64,000 bases of DNA from a virus: the IMG/VR virus record IMGVR_UViG_3300045135_002242, positions 1-64,000 of that record. One strand, given 5' to 3'. Position numbers and translations under genes: made by a program. This document shows, piece after piece, positions 39,584 to 47,529 of this stretch; the first letter of the stretch is position 1; each line of letters opens with the position of its first letter. The notes under the pieces are model-generated. The model was not told the DNA's origin and did no database searches. It saw nothing but the letters and a program-made list of their open reading frames with translations.

Positions 39584-40245
39584 TGAAAATACCCCGCAGT
39601 ATAGACGTCAAATATGAATATACTAACGATCCGTGTAAAGCTAGTTGTTGGTTACAAGATATTCCTGATACTTTTGCTGCAGACTTAGAAACAGCTATTA
39701 GGTATTCCCAAGAGGAGGTAAAAGAAGCTAAGCTTAAAGCTGCTGATACTTCTTTACCTAAAAAAGAGCAAATCTATAACCAATCTATTGCTAATGCTAC
39801 CGCCTTAGGGCATCCATATCACTGTACTATTACCCATTGCAGTATTGCTAGTGAGGAGGACTTTGGCAGAGTTTTTATTATTGATAGTCAAGATATTGCT
39901 GATGTAGTATTAGATTTTTTAACTACTACAGACAAAACCCAAGTATGGCATAGATACGCCTATGATGGCAGGTTTATTAAATACTATGGTGGACAGCAGC
40001 CAAAAAATGTACAAGATACTCAAATATTTGCTAAAACATTAGTTAATCACGTAGAAGTTTTTAAAGCTTCTACCGGTCTTAAAGACTTAGCAGGAGCTTG
40101 GTACGGAGACTGGGGCATATCCTCTGAGCACTTTACTTTAGAGCAGCAGTATGAGCCTAAAGTAATTAAGTATGCGGCTATCGATGCTTGCGCAACTTTT
40201 AAGCTATGGAGATACCTTAATGAATTCATCGGAAAAACCTCTTGA
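39583..40245 (+). CDS. DNA polymerase I-type 3'-5' proofreading exonuclease, separate gene
   Basis: 220 aa. DEDDy motifs: FAADLETA (Asp-x-Glu near residue 33), VWHRYAYDGRFIKYYG (Asp near 128) and VIKYAAIDACATFKLW (Tyr-x-x-x-Asp near 200). It is the exonuclease part of a family A DNA polymerase, encoded apart from the polymerase (40480). Starts in a TAATG overlap with the helicase stop. It presumably associates with the polymerase polypeptide. Confidence 0.87.
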   Translation: MKIPRSIDVKYEYTNDPCKASCWLQDIPDTFAADLETAIRYSQEEVKEAKLKAADTSLPKKEQIYNQSIANATALGHPYHCTITHCSIASEEDFGRVFIIDSQDIADVVLDFLTTTDKTQVWHRYAYDGRFIKYYGGQQPKNVQDTQIFAKTLVNHVEVFKASTGLKDLAGAWYGDWGISSEHFTLEQQYEPKVIKYAAIDACATFKLWRYLNEFIGKTS

Positions 40246-40471
40246 GATTTTTGATCAAACTCACTACGATAACACTTTTTATTTTTGTGAAAAAGATCAC
40301 CCTTTTATCGCATTTACTACGGTTTTTTGCCCTTGTTGTCTACTTCATCAATCCAATGCTACTGCTACAGCTGAGCTAGAAGAGGCAGAACAGATGTACG
40401 AAGATACTTTAGAACGGTTAGAAGAGTTAACTATCAAAGCAAAAAACACAGCACCTGAGATATTAGTATAA
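40220..40471 (+). CDS. small Cys-rich coiled-coil protein with PE tail, between exonuclease and polymerase
   Basis: 83 aa from ATG 40220 (GGAGA 9 nt upstream), overlapping the exonuclease gene. FYFCEKDHPF and VFCPCCLLH give three or four Cys/His ligands, likely a zinc knuckle. A Glu-rich helix follows (ELEEAEQMYEDTLERLEEL), and the end is NTAPEILV. Its place between the two halves of the polymerase suggests it may bridge them or be an inserted accessory gene. Confidence 0.6.
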   Translation: MNSSEKPLEIFDQTHYDNTFYFCEKDHPFIAFTTVFCPCCLLHQSNATATAELEEAEQMYEDTLERLEELTIKAKNTAPEILV

Positions 40472-40479
40472 GGAAAAAT

Positions 40480-42291
40480 ATGTATAGCCCTTGGGATCAA
40501 CTACCTGCCCCAGAACCTAGCTCTATTGAGTATCCTTTGGGGCATTTTTACCAAAACACTGCTAAGTATCTTATCAAGGATACTGTCCGTATTATGGATA
40601 ATGGTCTTAATATAGACTTTGACAAAGTTATTGAACTTGAAGCTGTTCTTAAAGAGCAGCTTGAAGAAGTAGGCAAAGAACTAAGCCAAAATCCTTTAAT
40701 AAAAAACTACTTGGAACAAAGATATTCGTCTCAAGTTAAAGAGTACATTAAAGATAGAAAATCTAAAATGAGAGACGTTTCCTACTACCTCAAACCTTTT
40801 AAATTTAAAGATATGACTCATCGTAGCTACTTTATGGATGAGTATGCTAAATTACAAGGATGGGGCAGTCCTGAGGAAAAACTTCCAACAGGTGTTCCTA
40901 AATGGTCTGTAAAACTAGTTAAGCAATACGCAAAAACTAACAGATTATTAAGGATGATGTTGGAAGGTAAGAGTCCTGGCCCTACAAATATTATCAATAA
41001 AGCTATGAACAGACTAGCCCAAGATAAGGCAACAATCTACAACGAAAAGTATGTTAGCCAAGTAAAAAAGCCAGAAGTACCTTTTCCTAAGTTTAATCCT
41101 AGTTCTCCCCAGCAGAAACAAGAGTTGTTTAAAATGCTTGGTATAGAATCAGAAGAAACTTCAAAAGACACAGGACTGCCCAAGTGGGATAGAGCACAAG
41201 TAGAACGAGTTAATGCTGAAACAGACAATCCAGATGTAAAACATTTTACTCAATGTTTTATTGATCATTCTTTTGCAGCTATTATTAAAAATAACTTCAT
41301 CGAAGCTTTCTATAACTATACGGTAGAAGGTCGTTTATATGGCCAATATAACCTCCTAGGAGCTAAATCAGGCAGGTATACTAGCTCTAACCCTAACATG
41401 CTTAATGCCCCCTCTACAGGCTCTAGATTTGCTAAGCCAGTTAAAAAGTGCTTTACTGCCCCTTCTGGTAAAGTAATTATGGCTGCAGATTACAACGCCC
41501 TAGAAGATAGGGTTATCGCCTCGCTTTCAAGAGATACTAACAAATGTGATATCTTTCTTAAAAACTTAGATGGGCACTCCTTGAACGCTCTAGGTTATTT
41601 TCCAGACCGCATTAAAAATCTTATTACTTTGACTGGAGATGTGCCTACCGATGTTAAAGCGTTTAAAGAACTAGTGGATAATGGAAACTCAGAGGCTAAA
41701 GATATCAGGCAAGAGTCTAAAGGGCCTACCTTTGGCCTAGCTTATGGCGCTTTCCCTCCTAAAATTGCAGCTACTTTAAAAATTACTTTGGAGCAAGCTA
41801 CGGAAATTTTTAATAATTACCATAAAGTTTTGTATCCAGGTATTACAGAGTACCGTGAAAACTACGTACTGCCTATTGCAAGAGAGAATGGTGAGATCCA
41901 CCTAGGTTTAGGGTTTACCTTAAAAACGGATGATGCAGATAGGGATATTAGAACTTTGTCTAACGCTACTTGCCAGTTTTGGTCTATCTTAACAGCTTTG
42001 ACTATTAATAAAATGCATAACCTTATTGACCAAGCAGGCTACGAAGAAGATGTAAAAGTTATATCTACAATCTATGATTCTATTTACTTTGAAGTGACTA
42101 GTGACCCTAAAATTATTAAATGGGTAAATGATAACCTTATTAAAGTCATGGTAGTAGACTTTATGGAAAATCAAACAATCAGTAATGAAGCAGAGTGTGA
42201 GATTGGGTATAACTGGGCAGATATGGAAACCCTACCTATCAATGCTTCTGTACTACAAATCAAACAAGTAATTAAAAAGTTACCTAAATAA
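40480..42291 (+). CDS. family A DNA polymerase, polymerase part
   Basis: 603 aa. It lacks the exonuclease domain. Polymerase motif A is IMAADYNALEDRVIASL near 333-349, O-helix motif B is RQESKGPTFGLAYGAFPP near 410-427 (Arg, Lys, Tyr-Gly present), and motif C is ISTIYDSIYFEV near 528-539 (Tyr-Asp-Ser instead of His-Asp-Glu, with Asp kept). GRYTSSNPNMLNAPSTG is the typical pre-A strand. N4 gp39 is the counterpart. AAGGAAAA precedes the ATG. Confidence 0.93.
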   Translation: MYSPWDQLPAPEPSSIEYPLGHFYQNTAKYLIKDTVRIMDNGLNIDFDKVIELEAVLKEQLEEVGKELSQNPLIKNYLEQRYSSQVKEYIKDRKSKMRDVSYYLKPFKFKDMTHRSYFMDEYAKLQGWGSPEEKLPTGVPKWSVKLVKQYAKTNRLLRMMLEGKSPGPTNIINKAMNRLAQDKATIYNEKYVSQVKKPEVPFPKFNPSSPQQKQELFKMLGIESEETSKDTGLPKWDRAQVERVNAETDNPDVKHFTQCFIDHSFAAIIKNNFIEAFYNYTVEGRLYGQYNLLGAKSGRYTSSNPNMLNAPSTGSRFAKPVKKCFTAPSGKVIMAADYNALEDRVIASLSRDTNKCDIFLKNLDGHSLNALGYFPDRIKNLITLTGDVPTDVKAFKELVDNGNSEAKDIRQESKGPTFGLAYGAFPPKIAATLKITLEQATEIFNNYHKVLYPGITEYRENYVLPIARENGEIHLGLGFTLKTDDADRDIRTLSNATCQFWSILTALTINKMHNLIDQAGYEEDVKVISTIYDSIYFEVTSDPKIIKWVNDNLIKVMVVDFMENQTISNEAECEIGYNWADMETLPINASVLQIKQVIKKLPK

Positions 42292-42295
42292 AATC

Positions 42296-42355
42296 GAGCA
42301 AGGTGTTCCTTTCCACCTGTGAGCCTTTTCGGTGGGGTGCTCAATAATCACCGAA
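42296..42355 (+). promoter_or_regulatory. competing hairpins after the DNA polymerase gene
   Basis: Several stems in 60 nt cannot all form together: GAGCA/TGCTC (42296/42338), AGGTG/CACCT (42301/42314), TGAGC/GCTCA (42320/42339) and TTCGGTG/CACCGAA (42328/42349). It may be an attenuator, an RNA stability element or a phage-polymerase signal. It lies just upstream of a sigma70 promoter. Confidence 0.45.
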
Positions 42356-42364
42356 ACTAGACTC

Positions 42365-42393
42365 TTGTTATTTACTAACTTCATTGCTATACT
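42365..42393 (+). promoter_or_regulatory. sigma70 promoter before the gene at 42422
   Basis: TTGTTA (42365-42370), 17 nt, TATACT (42388-42393), about 28 nt before the ATG. Confidence 0.7.
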
Positions 42394-42421
42394 TTGATTT
42401 TTGCTGTGAAGGATTTTCTCT

Positions 42422-42850
42422 ATGAAAAAATCAATGTCTGTTGAAAATATGCTTGGCGGCTGTATTACAGATATGCTATTTTATATTAATCAACTGCATC
42501 TCACTCATTGGCTTACTCTTAAAAACCATCATCATGTAGTAGTTGGTACTCTTTACTCTGAACTAGAAGAAGAACTAGACAGCTTAGCTGAGCAGTTTTT
42601 AGGGGCCTCTTTGCCCGAAATGAAACCAGAAGAAGCGTTGCATTTATCATATGGCGTAAAAGAGCCTCGTTACTACAAGGTAATAAAGAGTGAGGCTGAT
42701 ATTATTGCTCTTGTTGATGAAATTACAAGACGTGCCCAAAAAGGATTAAAATTGGTAGAAGATAATCCTAAATTTTCTTTTATGAGAGATTCTATTATGG
42801 ATATGATCGCCGTGCTTCATAGCGCTAAATACCAAATCACCCAAGAGTAA
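42422..42850 (+). CDS. Dps/ferritin-like phage protein (DUF5856-like)
   Basis: 142 aa. YINQLHLTHWLTLKNHHHVV, then LYSELEEELDSLAEQFLG, resembles phage DUF5856 proteins and the ferritin/Dps helix pattern (H-x-x-H-W, H, D-x-x-x-E). Two further helices follow. It could bind metal. It has its own promoter and a strong terminator, so it stands as a single-gene unit between the polymerase and RusA genes. Function unproven. Confidence 0.65.
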   Translation: MKKSMSVENMLGGCITDMLFYINQLHLTHWLTLKNHHHVVVGTLYSELEEELDSLAEQFLGASLPEMKPEEALHLSYGVKEPRYYKVIKSEADIIALVDEITRRAQKGLKLVEDNPKFSFMRDSIMDMIAVLHSAKYQITQE

Positions 42851-42870
42851 TTACAAATACATTTTTAACT

Positions 42871-42896
42871 AAAAACCTCCTACGGGAGGTTTTTTG
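42871..42896 (+). terminator. rho-independent terminator
   Basis: AAACCTCC, loop TACG and GGAGGTTT with flanking A and T runs (AAAAA on the left, TTTTTT on the right). Strong, and usable on both strands. It isolates the gene at 42422. Confidence 0.9.
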
Positions 42897-42914
42897 CCCT
42901 AAAGGATTACCTAT

Positions 42915-43325
42915 TTGTTAACATTTAACCTACCAATTTACTGGACTCAGCACTATAAAACAAAACCTGATAAGACTGTTTTAGCTTCTATGAATTGGTA
43001 CCGTAATGCAAATTACTATGCTCAAAATAACATGAAAAAAGATTTCCACGCATTAGTAGATTCACAGCTTTCAGGTGAGGCTATTAAAAACGCTTATACT
43101 TTGAATATGGAAATTTATTATAAGAACCCTTCCTGTGACGGAGCTAATATAGCACCTTTGGTAGAAAAATTTGTTTTAGACGCTCTTCAAGCTGCTAATG
43201 TCGTAGTAAATGATAACGTAAACTACCACAAAGGAAGTACTTGGAAAATAGTAGAACAGGACAAAAATAACCCACGATGCCTCGTTACAGTTGTACCAAT
43301 TAAACTTAATTCAGGAGACCAATAG
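42915..43325 (+). CDS. RusA-like Holliday junction resolvase, TTG start
   Basis: 136 aa. TTG 42915 has AAAGGA 8 nt upstream. The layout LTFNLPIYWTQHYKTKP, ASMNWYRNANYYAQNNMKKDF, YYKNPSCDGANIAPLVEKFV and DALQAANVVVNDNVNYHKGS matches RusA, where Asp residues in the 'D-x-x-N' and 'v-x-D-D' stretches coordinate metal. It resolves branched DNA. It ends in TAG, overlapping the GTG of nrdA. Confidence 0.85.
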   Translation: MLTFNLPIYWTQHYKTKPDKTVLASMNWYRNANYYAQNNMKKDFHALVDSQLSGEAIKNAYTLNMEIYYKNPSCDGANIAPLVEKFVLDALQAANVVVNDNVNYHKGSTWKIVEQDKNNPRCLVTVVPIKLNSGDQ

Positions 43326-45052
43326 TGCTTGATTTTGCTAAAAAACTATTAAAAAAACATTATTGTAGACCTAACGAGTCTATTAAAGAAGCCTTTAAAC
43401 GTGCTAGCGATTGTTTTGCTTCTAACGATTTACATAGCCAGCGACTGCAAAGCTACCTAGAAAAAGAATGGTTTATGTATAGTTCTCCCGTTTTAAGTAA
43501 CGCAGTGCTGCCAGGAGAAAAAGTTAAAGGACTACCTATTAGCTGTTTTTTAACTTTTGTACCAGACAGTATTGAGGGCCTGTGTGCTCACACCACAGAA
43601 GAACGTTGGTTGTCTGTTAAAGGGGGTGGTGTAGGAGGCCACTGGAGTGGTGTTAGAAGCATTTCAGATAAGACCCCAGGGGTCAACGGCTTCCTGCACA
43701 CTGTTGACGCCGATATGGTGGCTTATAGGCAAGGCAAAACCAGACGAGGCAGTTACGCAGCGTACCTAGATGTAAGCCACCCAGAAATCGTAGAATTTAT
43801 TAAAATGCGAACACCTACGGGGGACTTAAACCGTAAAAATCTAAATCTACACCATGGTGTTAATATTACAGACGCTTTTATTGAGGCAGTCAACGAAGAC
43901 TTAGATTGGTCATTAATTGATCCTCATAACCAAAAAGTAGTTGAAGTTGTTAAAGCTAGGGCTATTTGGGAAGAAATTCTTGTAGCTAGGTTCCGTACTG
44001 GTGAACCTTACATTAACTACCTTGACGAAGCTAACAGAAAAATGCACCCAGCTTTAAAGGCTGCAGGGCTAAAGATTAATGGCAGTAACTTATGTAACGA
44101 GATTCATTTACCTACTTCTGAAGACCGTTCAGCAGTTTGCTGCTTATCTTCTGTTAATTTAGCTAAATTTGATCAGTGGAAAGATAATCCTTACTTCATT
44201 GGGGATCTTATTGAAATGCTTGACAATGTCTTGCAATTCTTTATTGATAATGCCCCTGATGAACTCAGCAAAACTAAATACTCAGCAGAAAGGGAACGTT
44301 CCTTGGGGTTAGGTGCTATGGGCTTTCACGACTACCTAATGGCTCACGGTATTCCTTTTGAAAGTAGCTTAGCTATTGCTGTTAATAAGAAAATGTTTTC
44401 TACTATTAAAAATAATGCCTTAGCAAAAACTACTCAGCTGGCTTTGGTTAGAGGTCAGGCCCCAGACGCTATTGGGTATGGTGTTAGAAACACCCATCTT
44501 TTAGCTATCGCTCCTAATGCTAATAGCTCTATTATTTTGGGGGTATCTCCTTCTATTGAGCCAAGGTCCTCCAACTGTTATACCCATAAAACCCGTATTG
44601 GAAGCCACTTAGTTAAAAACCCTGCACTAATGGATGTATTGACTAGTTATAATAAAAACTCTAAAGAAGTATGGGACTCTATCATGGAAAATGATGGTTC
44701 TGTGCAGCACCTAGATTTTCTTTCTAAGGACGAAAAAGATGTGTTTAAAACAGCTTTTGAGATTGACCAGCACTGGGTAGTAGAAATGGCAAGAAGTAGG
44801 CAAGAGTACCTGTGTCAGGGGCAGTCAGTTAACTTGTTCTTCCCAGCAGGAGCAAATAAAAGTTATGTAAATGCAGTACACAGAAGAGCGTTTAAGCCTG
44901 CTGATAATGTAGGACATCCTCTCAAAGGCGTATACTACTTACGTACTGAGTCTAGTAAAAAGACAGAAAAAGTGAATATTAAGATTGAACGTCAAGCACT
45001 ACAAGATGGAGTGCAAGGCTCACTTGATACGTGTTTGGCCTGTGAAGGTTGA
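43325..45052 (+). CDS. nrdA: class I ribonucleotide reductase, large subunit
   Basis: 575 aa, GTG start with AGGAG upstream. No N-terminal ATP-cone domain, so dATP inhibition is likely lost. ISCFLTFVPDS carries the redox Cys, ERWLSVKGGGVGGHWSGVR the effector loop region, GSNLCNEIHLPTSED the Asn-x-Cys-x-Glu active site, and HLLAIAPNANSSIILG the substrate loop. YYLRTES contains a tyrosine pair region of radical transfer. The end CLACEG is a Cys-x-x-Cys tail for thioredoxin reduction. Typical of phage NrdA. Confidence 0.95.
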   Translation: MLDFAKKLLKKHYCRPNESIKEAFKRASDCFASNDLHSQRLQSYLEKEWFMYSSPVLSNAVLPGEKVKGLPISCFLTFVPDSIEGLCAHTTEERWLSVKGGGVGGHWSGVRSISDKTPGVNGFLHTVDADMVAYRQGKTRRGSYAAYLDVSHPEIVEFIKMRTPTGDLNRKNLNLHHGVNITDAFIEAVNEDLDWSLIDPHNQKVVEVVKARAIWEEILVARFRTGEPYINYLDEANRKMHPALKAAGLKINGSNLCNEIHLPTSEDRSAVCCLSSVNLAKFDQWKDNPYFIGDLIEMLDNVLQFFIDNAPDELSKTKYSAERERSLGLGAMGFHDYLMAHGIPFESSLAIAVNKKMFSTIKNNALAKTTQLALVRGQAPDAIGYGVRNTHLLAIAPNANSSIILGVSPSIEPRSSNCYTHKTRIGSHLVKNPALMDVLTSYNKNSKEVWDSIMENDGSVQHLDFLSKDEKDVFKTAFEIDQHWVVEMARSRQEYLCQGQSVNLFFPAGANKSYVNAVHRRAFKPADNVGHPLKGVYYLRTESSKKTEKVNIKIERQALQDGVQGSLDTCLACEG

Positions 45053-45066
45053 TAAAGGAGTAAACT

Positions 45067-45162
45067 ATGAATACTTATATTGGGACAAAACTAGTTAATG
45101 TTGTTCCTTGGCTGGCTTCCCAGACTGATGTACTTTCTGAAGATTGGAGTATTGTTGACTAA
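45067..45162 (+). CDS. 31-aa peptide between nrdA and nrdB
   Basis: MNTYIGTKLVNVVPWLASQ start. GGAGTAAACT precedes the ATG and the stop overlaps the nrdB start (TAATG), so it can couple nrdB translation. No domain recognised. Confidence 0.5.
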   Translation: MNTYIGTKLVNVVPWLASQTDVLSEDWSIVD

Positions 45163-46091
45163 TGCTGAATGAATCTAGTAAAACATACAAACCTCTAAGG
45201 TACCCTCAAGCAGAAGAGTTTAGACTCCAATCAGAGGACATCCACTGGATTGTAAAAGAAGTAGAAATGACAAAAGACCTTGAGGACTTTAAGGCAGCTT
45301 CTTATGAAGAAAAAGAATTCATCAAAAATATTTTGTCTATTTTTACGCAATCCGACTTTAACGTTGCTGCAGGGTATTTGCCTCTAATCAATAAGATTAA
45401 AAATAATGAGGTAAGGGGTATGCTCACAAGTTTTATGGCTCGTGAGTTTATTCACCAAGAAGGTTATGCCCACTTAAATGAGTCATTAGGATTCCCCGAT
45501 AGCTATTATACAGACTTTTTAGAACACCAAGAAACCTTGGAAAAAGATTCTTATATGTCTAATACCTTGTTTGAGAGTTTTGGTCTAAAACTTGCTAAAG
45601 GGATTCTACTGGAGGGTATTAGCCTTTTTGGTAGCTTTATTATGCTTAAGAACTTTGAGCGTGTAGGTAAGTATCTAGGTATGTGTACTATTAATGAGTG
45701 GTCTCTAAGAGATGAATCCCTACATGTAGAAGGTAATGCTTGGCTATTTAGGACTTGGTGCCAAGAAAACCCTGAAGAGGTGAATGATACTTTTAAACGT
45801 CATATCTATACTATGGCTAGAGAAATCGTAGACCTAGAAACTAGCTTTATTGATTTCGCTTTTGGTACTTATTCCCCTCCTAACTTAGAAAAAGATGATG
45901 TAAAAGAGTACATTAGGTACATCGCAGATCGCCGCTTAGTTCAGTTGGGTCTTAAACCTAATTTTGATAGAAGCACAAATCCGTTACCTTGGATGGATGA
46001 ACTTAATAATGGCAGCTCATTTGCTAACTTTTTTGAAAAACGGGTAACAGATTATAGCGTTGCAGGAATGCAAGGCGAATTTACCTATTAA
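45162..46091 (+). CDS. nrdB: class I ribonucleotide reductase, small subunit
   Basis: 309 aa. Di-iron ligands are visible: MAREFIHQEGYAHLNE gives Glu-x-x-His and the radical Tyr seven residues after the Glu, the same spacing as E. coli NrdB Glu115/His118/Tyr122. GILLEGISLFGSF gives the second Glu, and LRDESLHVEGNAW the second Glu-x-x-His. The C-terminus ends in GMQGEFTY and should bind the large subunit. Coupled through the 31-aa peptide to nrdA. Confidence 0.95.
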   Translation: MLNESSKTYKPLRYPQAEEFRLQSEDIHWIVKEVEMTKDLEDFKAASYEEKEFIKNILSIFTQSDFNVAAGYLPLINKIKNNEVRGMLTSFMAREFIHQEGYAHLNESLGFPDSYYTDFLEHQETLEKDSYMSNTLFESFGLKLAKGILLEGISLFGSFIMLKNFERVGKYLGMCTINEWSLRDESLHVEGNAWLFRTWCQENPEEVNDTFKRHIYTMAREIVDLETSFIDFAFGTYSPPNLEKDDVKEYIRYIADRRLVQLGLKPNFDRSTNPLPWMDELNNGSSFANFFEKRVTDYSVAGMQGEFTY

Positions 46092-46113
46092 TAGGTAAGG
46101 GGTAACCCTTACC
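46081..46113 (+). promoter_or_regulatory. two mutually exclusive hairpins after nrdB
   Basis: TTACCTATTAATAGGTAA (46081-46098) is a perfect 18-nt palindrome over the nrdB stop. GGTAAGGG-GTAA-CCCTTACC (46094-46113) is a perfect 8-bp hairpin that shares its first arm. They compete, so the site may be a switch or a transcript end. Confidence 0.55.
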
Positions 46114-46138
46114 AATTAACTTAATATAAGGAACATTA

Positions 46139-46468
46139 ATGACTGACGACCTTTTAAAAACCAGAAGCAAAGACTATGGTAATTTTCACACTTTAGCTAA
46201 TCTATCTCAAACACTAAATTCAATTATTGCACAACATTATAATAACGTACAGCAACAAGAATTTACTCCTATGCCTCATTTCATGGCAGAAGCCCTTCAA
46301 ATGATTTGTCATAAGATTTCTAGAATTGTTAATGGTAATATTTATTATGACGATAGTTGGAAAGATATCGCAGGTTACGCTCAATTAGTAGTAGATATTT
46401 TAGAAAAAGCTCAGACGGCTGAAAAAACTAATGAACTAAATAACACAGAAAAAGCCGAGGAAACTTGA
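46139..46468 (+). CDS. DUF6378-like phage protein
   Basis: 109 aa. The order LKTRSKDYGNFHTLANLSQT, HFMAEALQMICHKISRIVNG and YDDSWKDIAGYAQLVVDIL fits the DUF6378-type family found near dNTP-metabolism genes in many phages. No catalytic site is established. AAGGAAC precedes the ATG. Confidence 0.72.
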   Translation: MTDDLLKTRSKDYGNFHTLANLSQTLNSIIAQHYNNVQQQEFTPMPHFMAEALQMICHKISRIVNGNIYYDDSWKDIAGYAQLVVDILEKAQTAEKTNELNNTEKAEET

Positions 46469-46469
46469 T

Positions 46470-46859
46470 ATGGCAGAAATTTCTTTTGAACTCCCCCGAG
46501 ACGTTACTCGTATTTGGGATTTACCGGTACCCATTATTGTAAATAATGATACTAAAACTATTAAAGCATACCTCACAGGGGCTATTGACGAGCCTTCTCT
46601 TTACAACGAGCTATGCTACTTGCTGGATGAAGCATCTTCGGATACTACCGTAGATATTTTTATTAATACCCCTGGAGGAGTTGTAGACTCCGCTTTTATG
46701 ATTGCTAACGCCATTAAATCCTCTAAAGCTAAAGTGGTAGGTTATCTCTCAGGGACCGTCGCTTCAGCAGGTACTATTATTTCCATGGTGTGTGATGAGT
46801 TGAAAGTTACTCCCCACCTTTCATTTATGATCCATAATTATTCTGGTGGTATGGCAGGT
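46470..46859 (+). CDS. clpP: ClpP-like protease, exon 1
   Basis: 130 codons. IKAYLTGAID and IFINTPGGVVDSAFMIANAI are ClpP strands, GTVASAGTII has the catalytic Ser99, and FMIHNYSGGMAG the catalytic His122. It ends at Gly130, eight residues after His122, where a group I intron starts. Splicing to 47703 gives GGMAGKGHEM in frame. Spliced length 196 aa. In phages such proteases are often prohead or regulatory proteases. Confidence 0.88.
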
Positions 46860-46968
46860 TGACTAATAGCCTTTTGTAGAAGTGATTCTACATCAAAACT
46901 CACTTAAACGGGGAAACTCTGACCGTGTAATGACGAAGACAATCCCGTACTAAATTAATTTTTCCACA

Positions 46969-46997
46969 TTGGTAAATCAATGTAAGTATGGTATAAT
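46969..46997 (+). promoter_or_regulatory. sigma70 promoter of the clpP-intron endonuclease
   Basis: TTGGTA (46969-46974), 17 nt, TATAAT (46992-46997), 34 nt before the HNH start. Confidence 0.75.
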
Positions 46998-47031
46998 AAG
47001 GGACATAAAAGCTTAAAACATAGGAGTATTT

Positions 47032-47529
47032 ATGTTAACCCAAACCTTATTAAAAGAAAAACTAAACTATGATCCAATAACAGGTATATTTACTTGGAAG
47101 CAGGGTAAATATAAAAACAAACCTGCAGGAACAATAGCAGGTAAGTTACCTGACCAAGGTTATGTGCGTATTAATATTGACAAAAAAGAATATAAAGCAC
47201 ATAGATTAGCTTGGTTATATATGTATGGTGTATTTCCTCCTAAACATTTGGATCATATAAATAGGAATCGTGAAGATAATTCTATTGCAAATCTTCGTAT
47301 AGCTGATGATTCTATAAATAGCAAAAATAAGACTATTTATAAAAACAATTCAACCGGATTCCATGGCGTTACTGCGCATGGTAGCCGTTGGAGAGCAAGA
47401 ATTAATGTCAAAGGTAAAAAAATACATTTAGGCATATTTGACACAGCAGAGGAAGCTGCAGCTTGTAGAAAACAAGCAGAGCAAAAATACGGATTTCACA
47501 AAAACCATGGAAAAATTATAAATGTCTAA
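47032..47529 (+). CDS. HNH endonuclease with AP2 DNA-binding domain, clpP intron
   Basis: 165 aa, with TAGGAG before the ATG. N-terminal LNYDPITGIFTWKQGK, HNH part AHRLAWLYMYGVFPPKHLDH followed by INRNREDNSIANLRIAD, and a C-terminal AP2 domain NSTGFHGVTAHGSRWRARI then KKIHLGIFDTAEEAAAC. This HNH plus AP2 architecture is common in phage homing endonucleases. Its stop lies 1 nt before the intron R element. Confidence 0.92.
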   Translation: MLTQTLLKEKLNYDPITGIFTWKQGKYKNKPAGTIAGKLPDQGYVRINIDKKEYKAHRLAWLYMYGVFPPKHLDHINRNREDNSIANLRIADDSINSKNKTIYKNNSTGFHGVTAHGSRWRARINVKGKKIHLGIFDTAEEAAACRKQAEQKYGFHKNHGKIINV

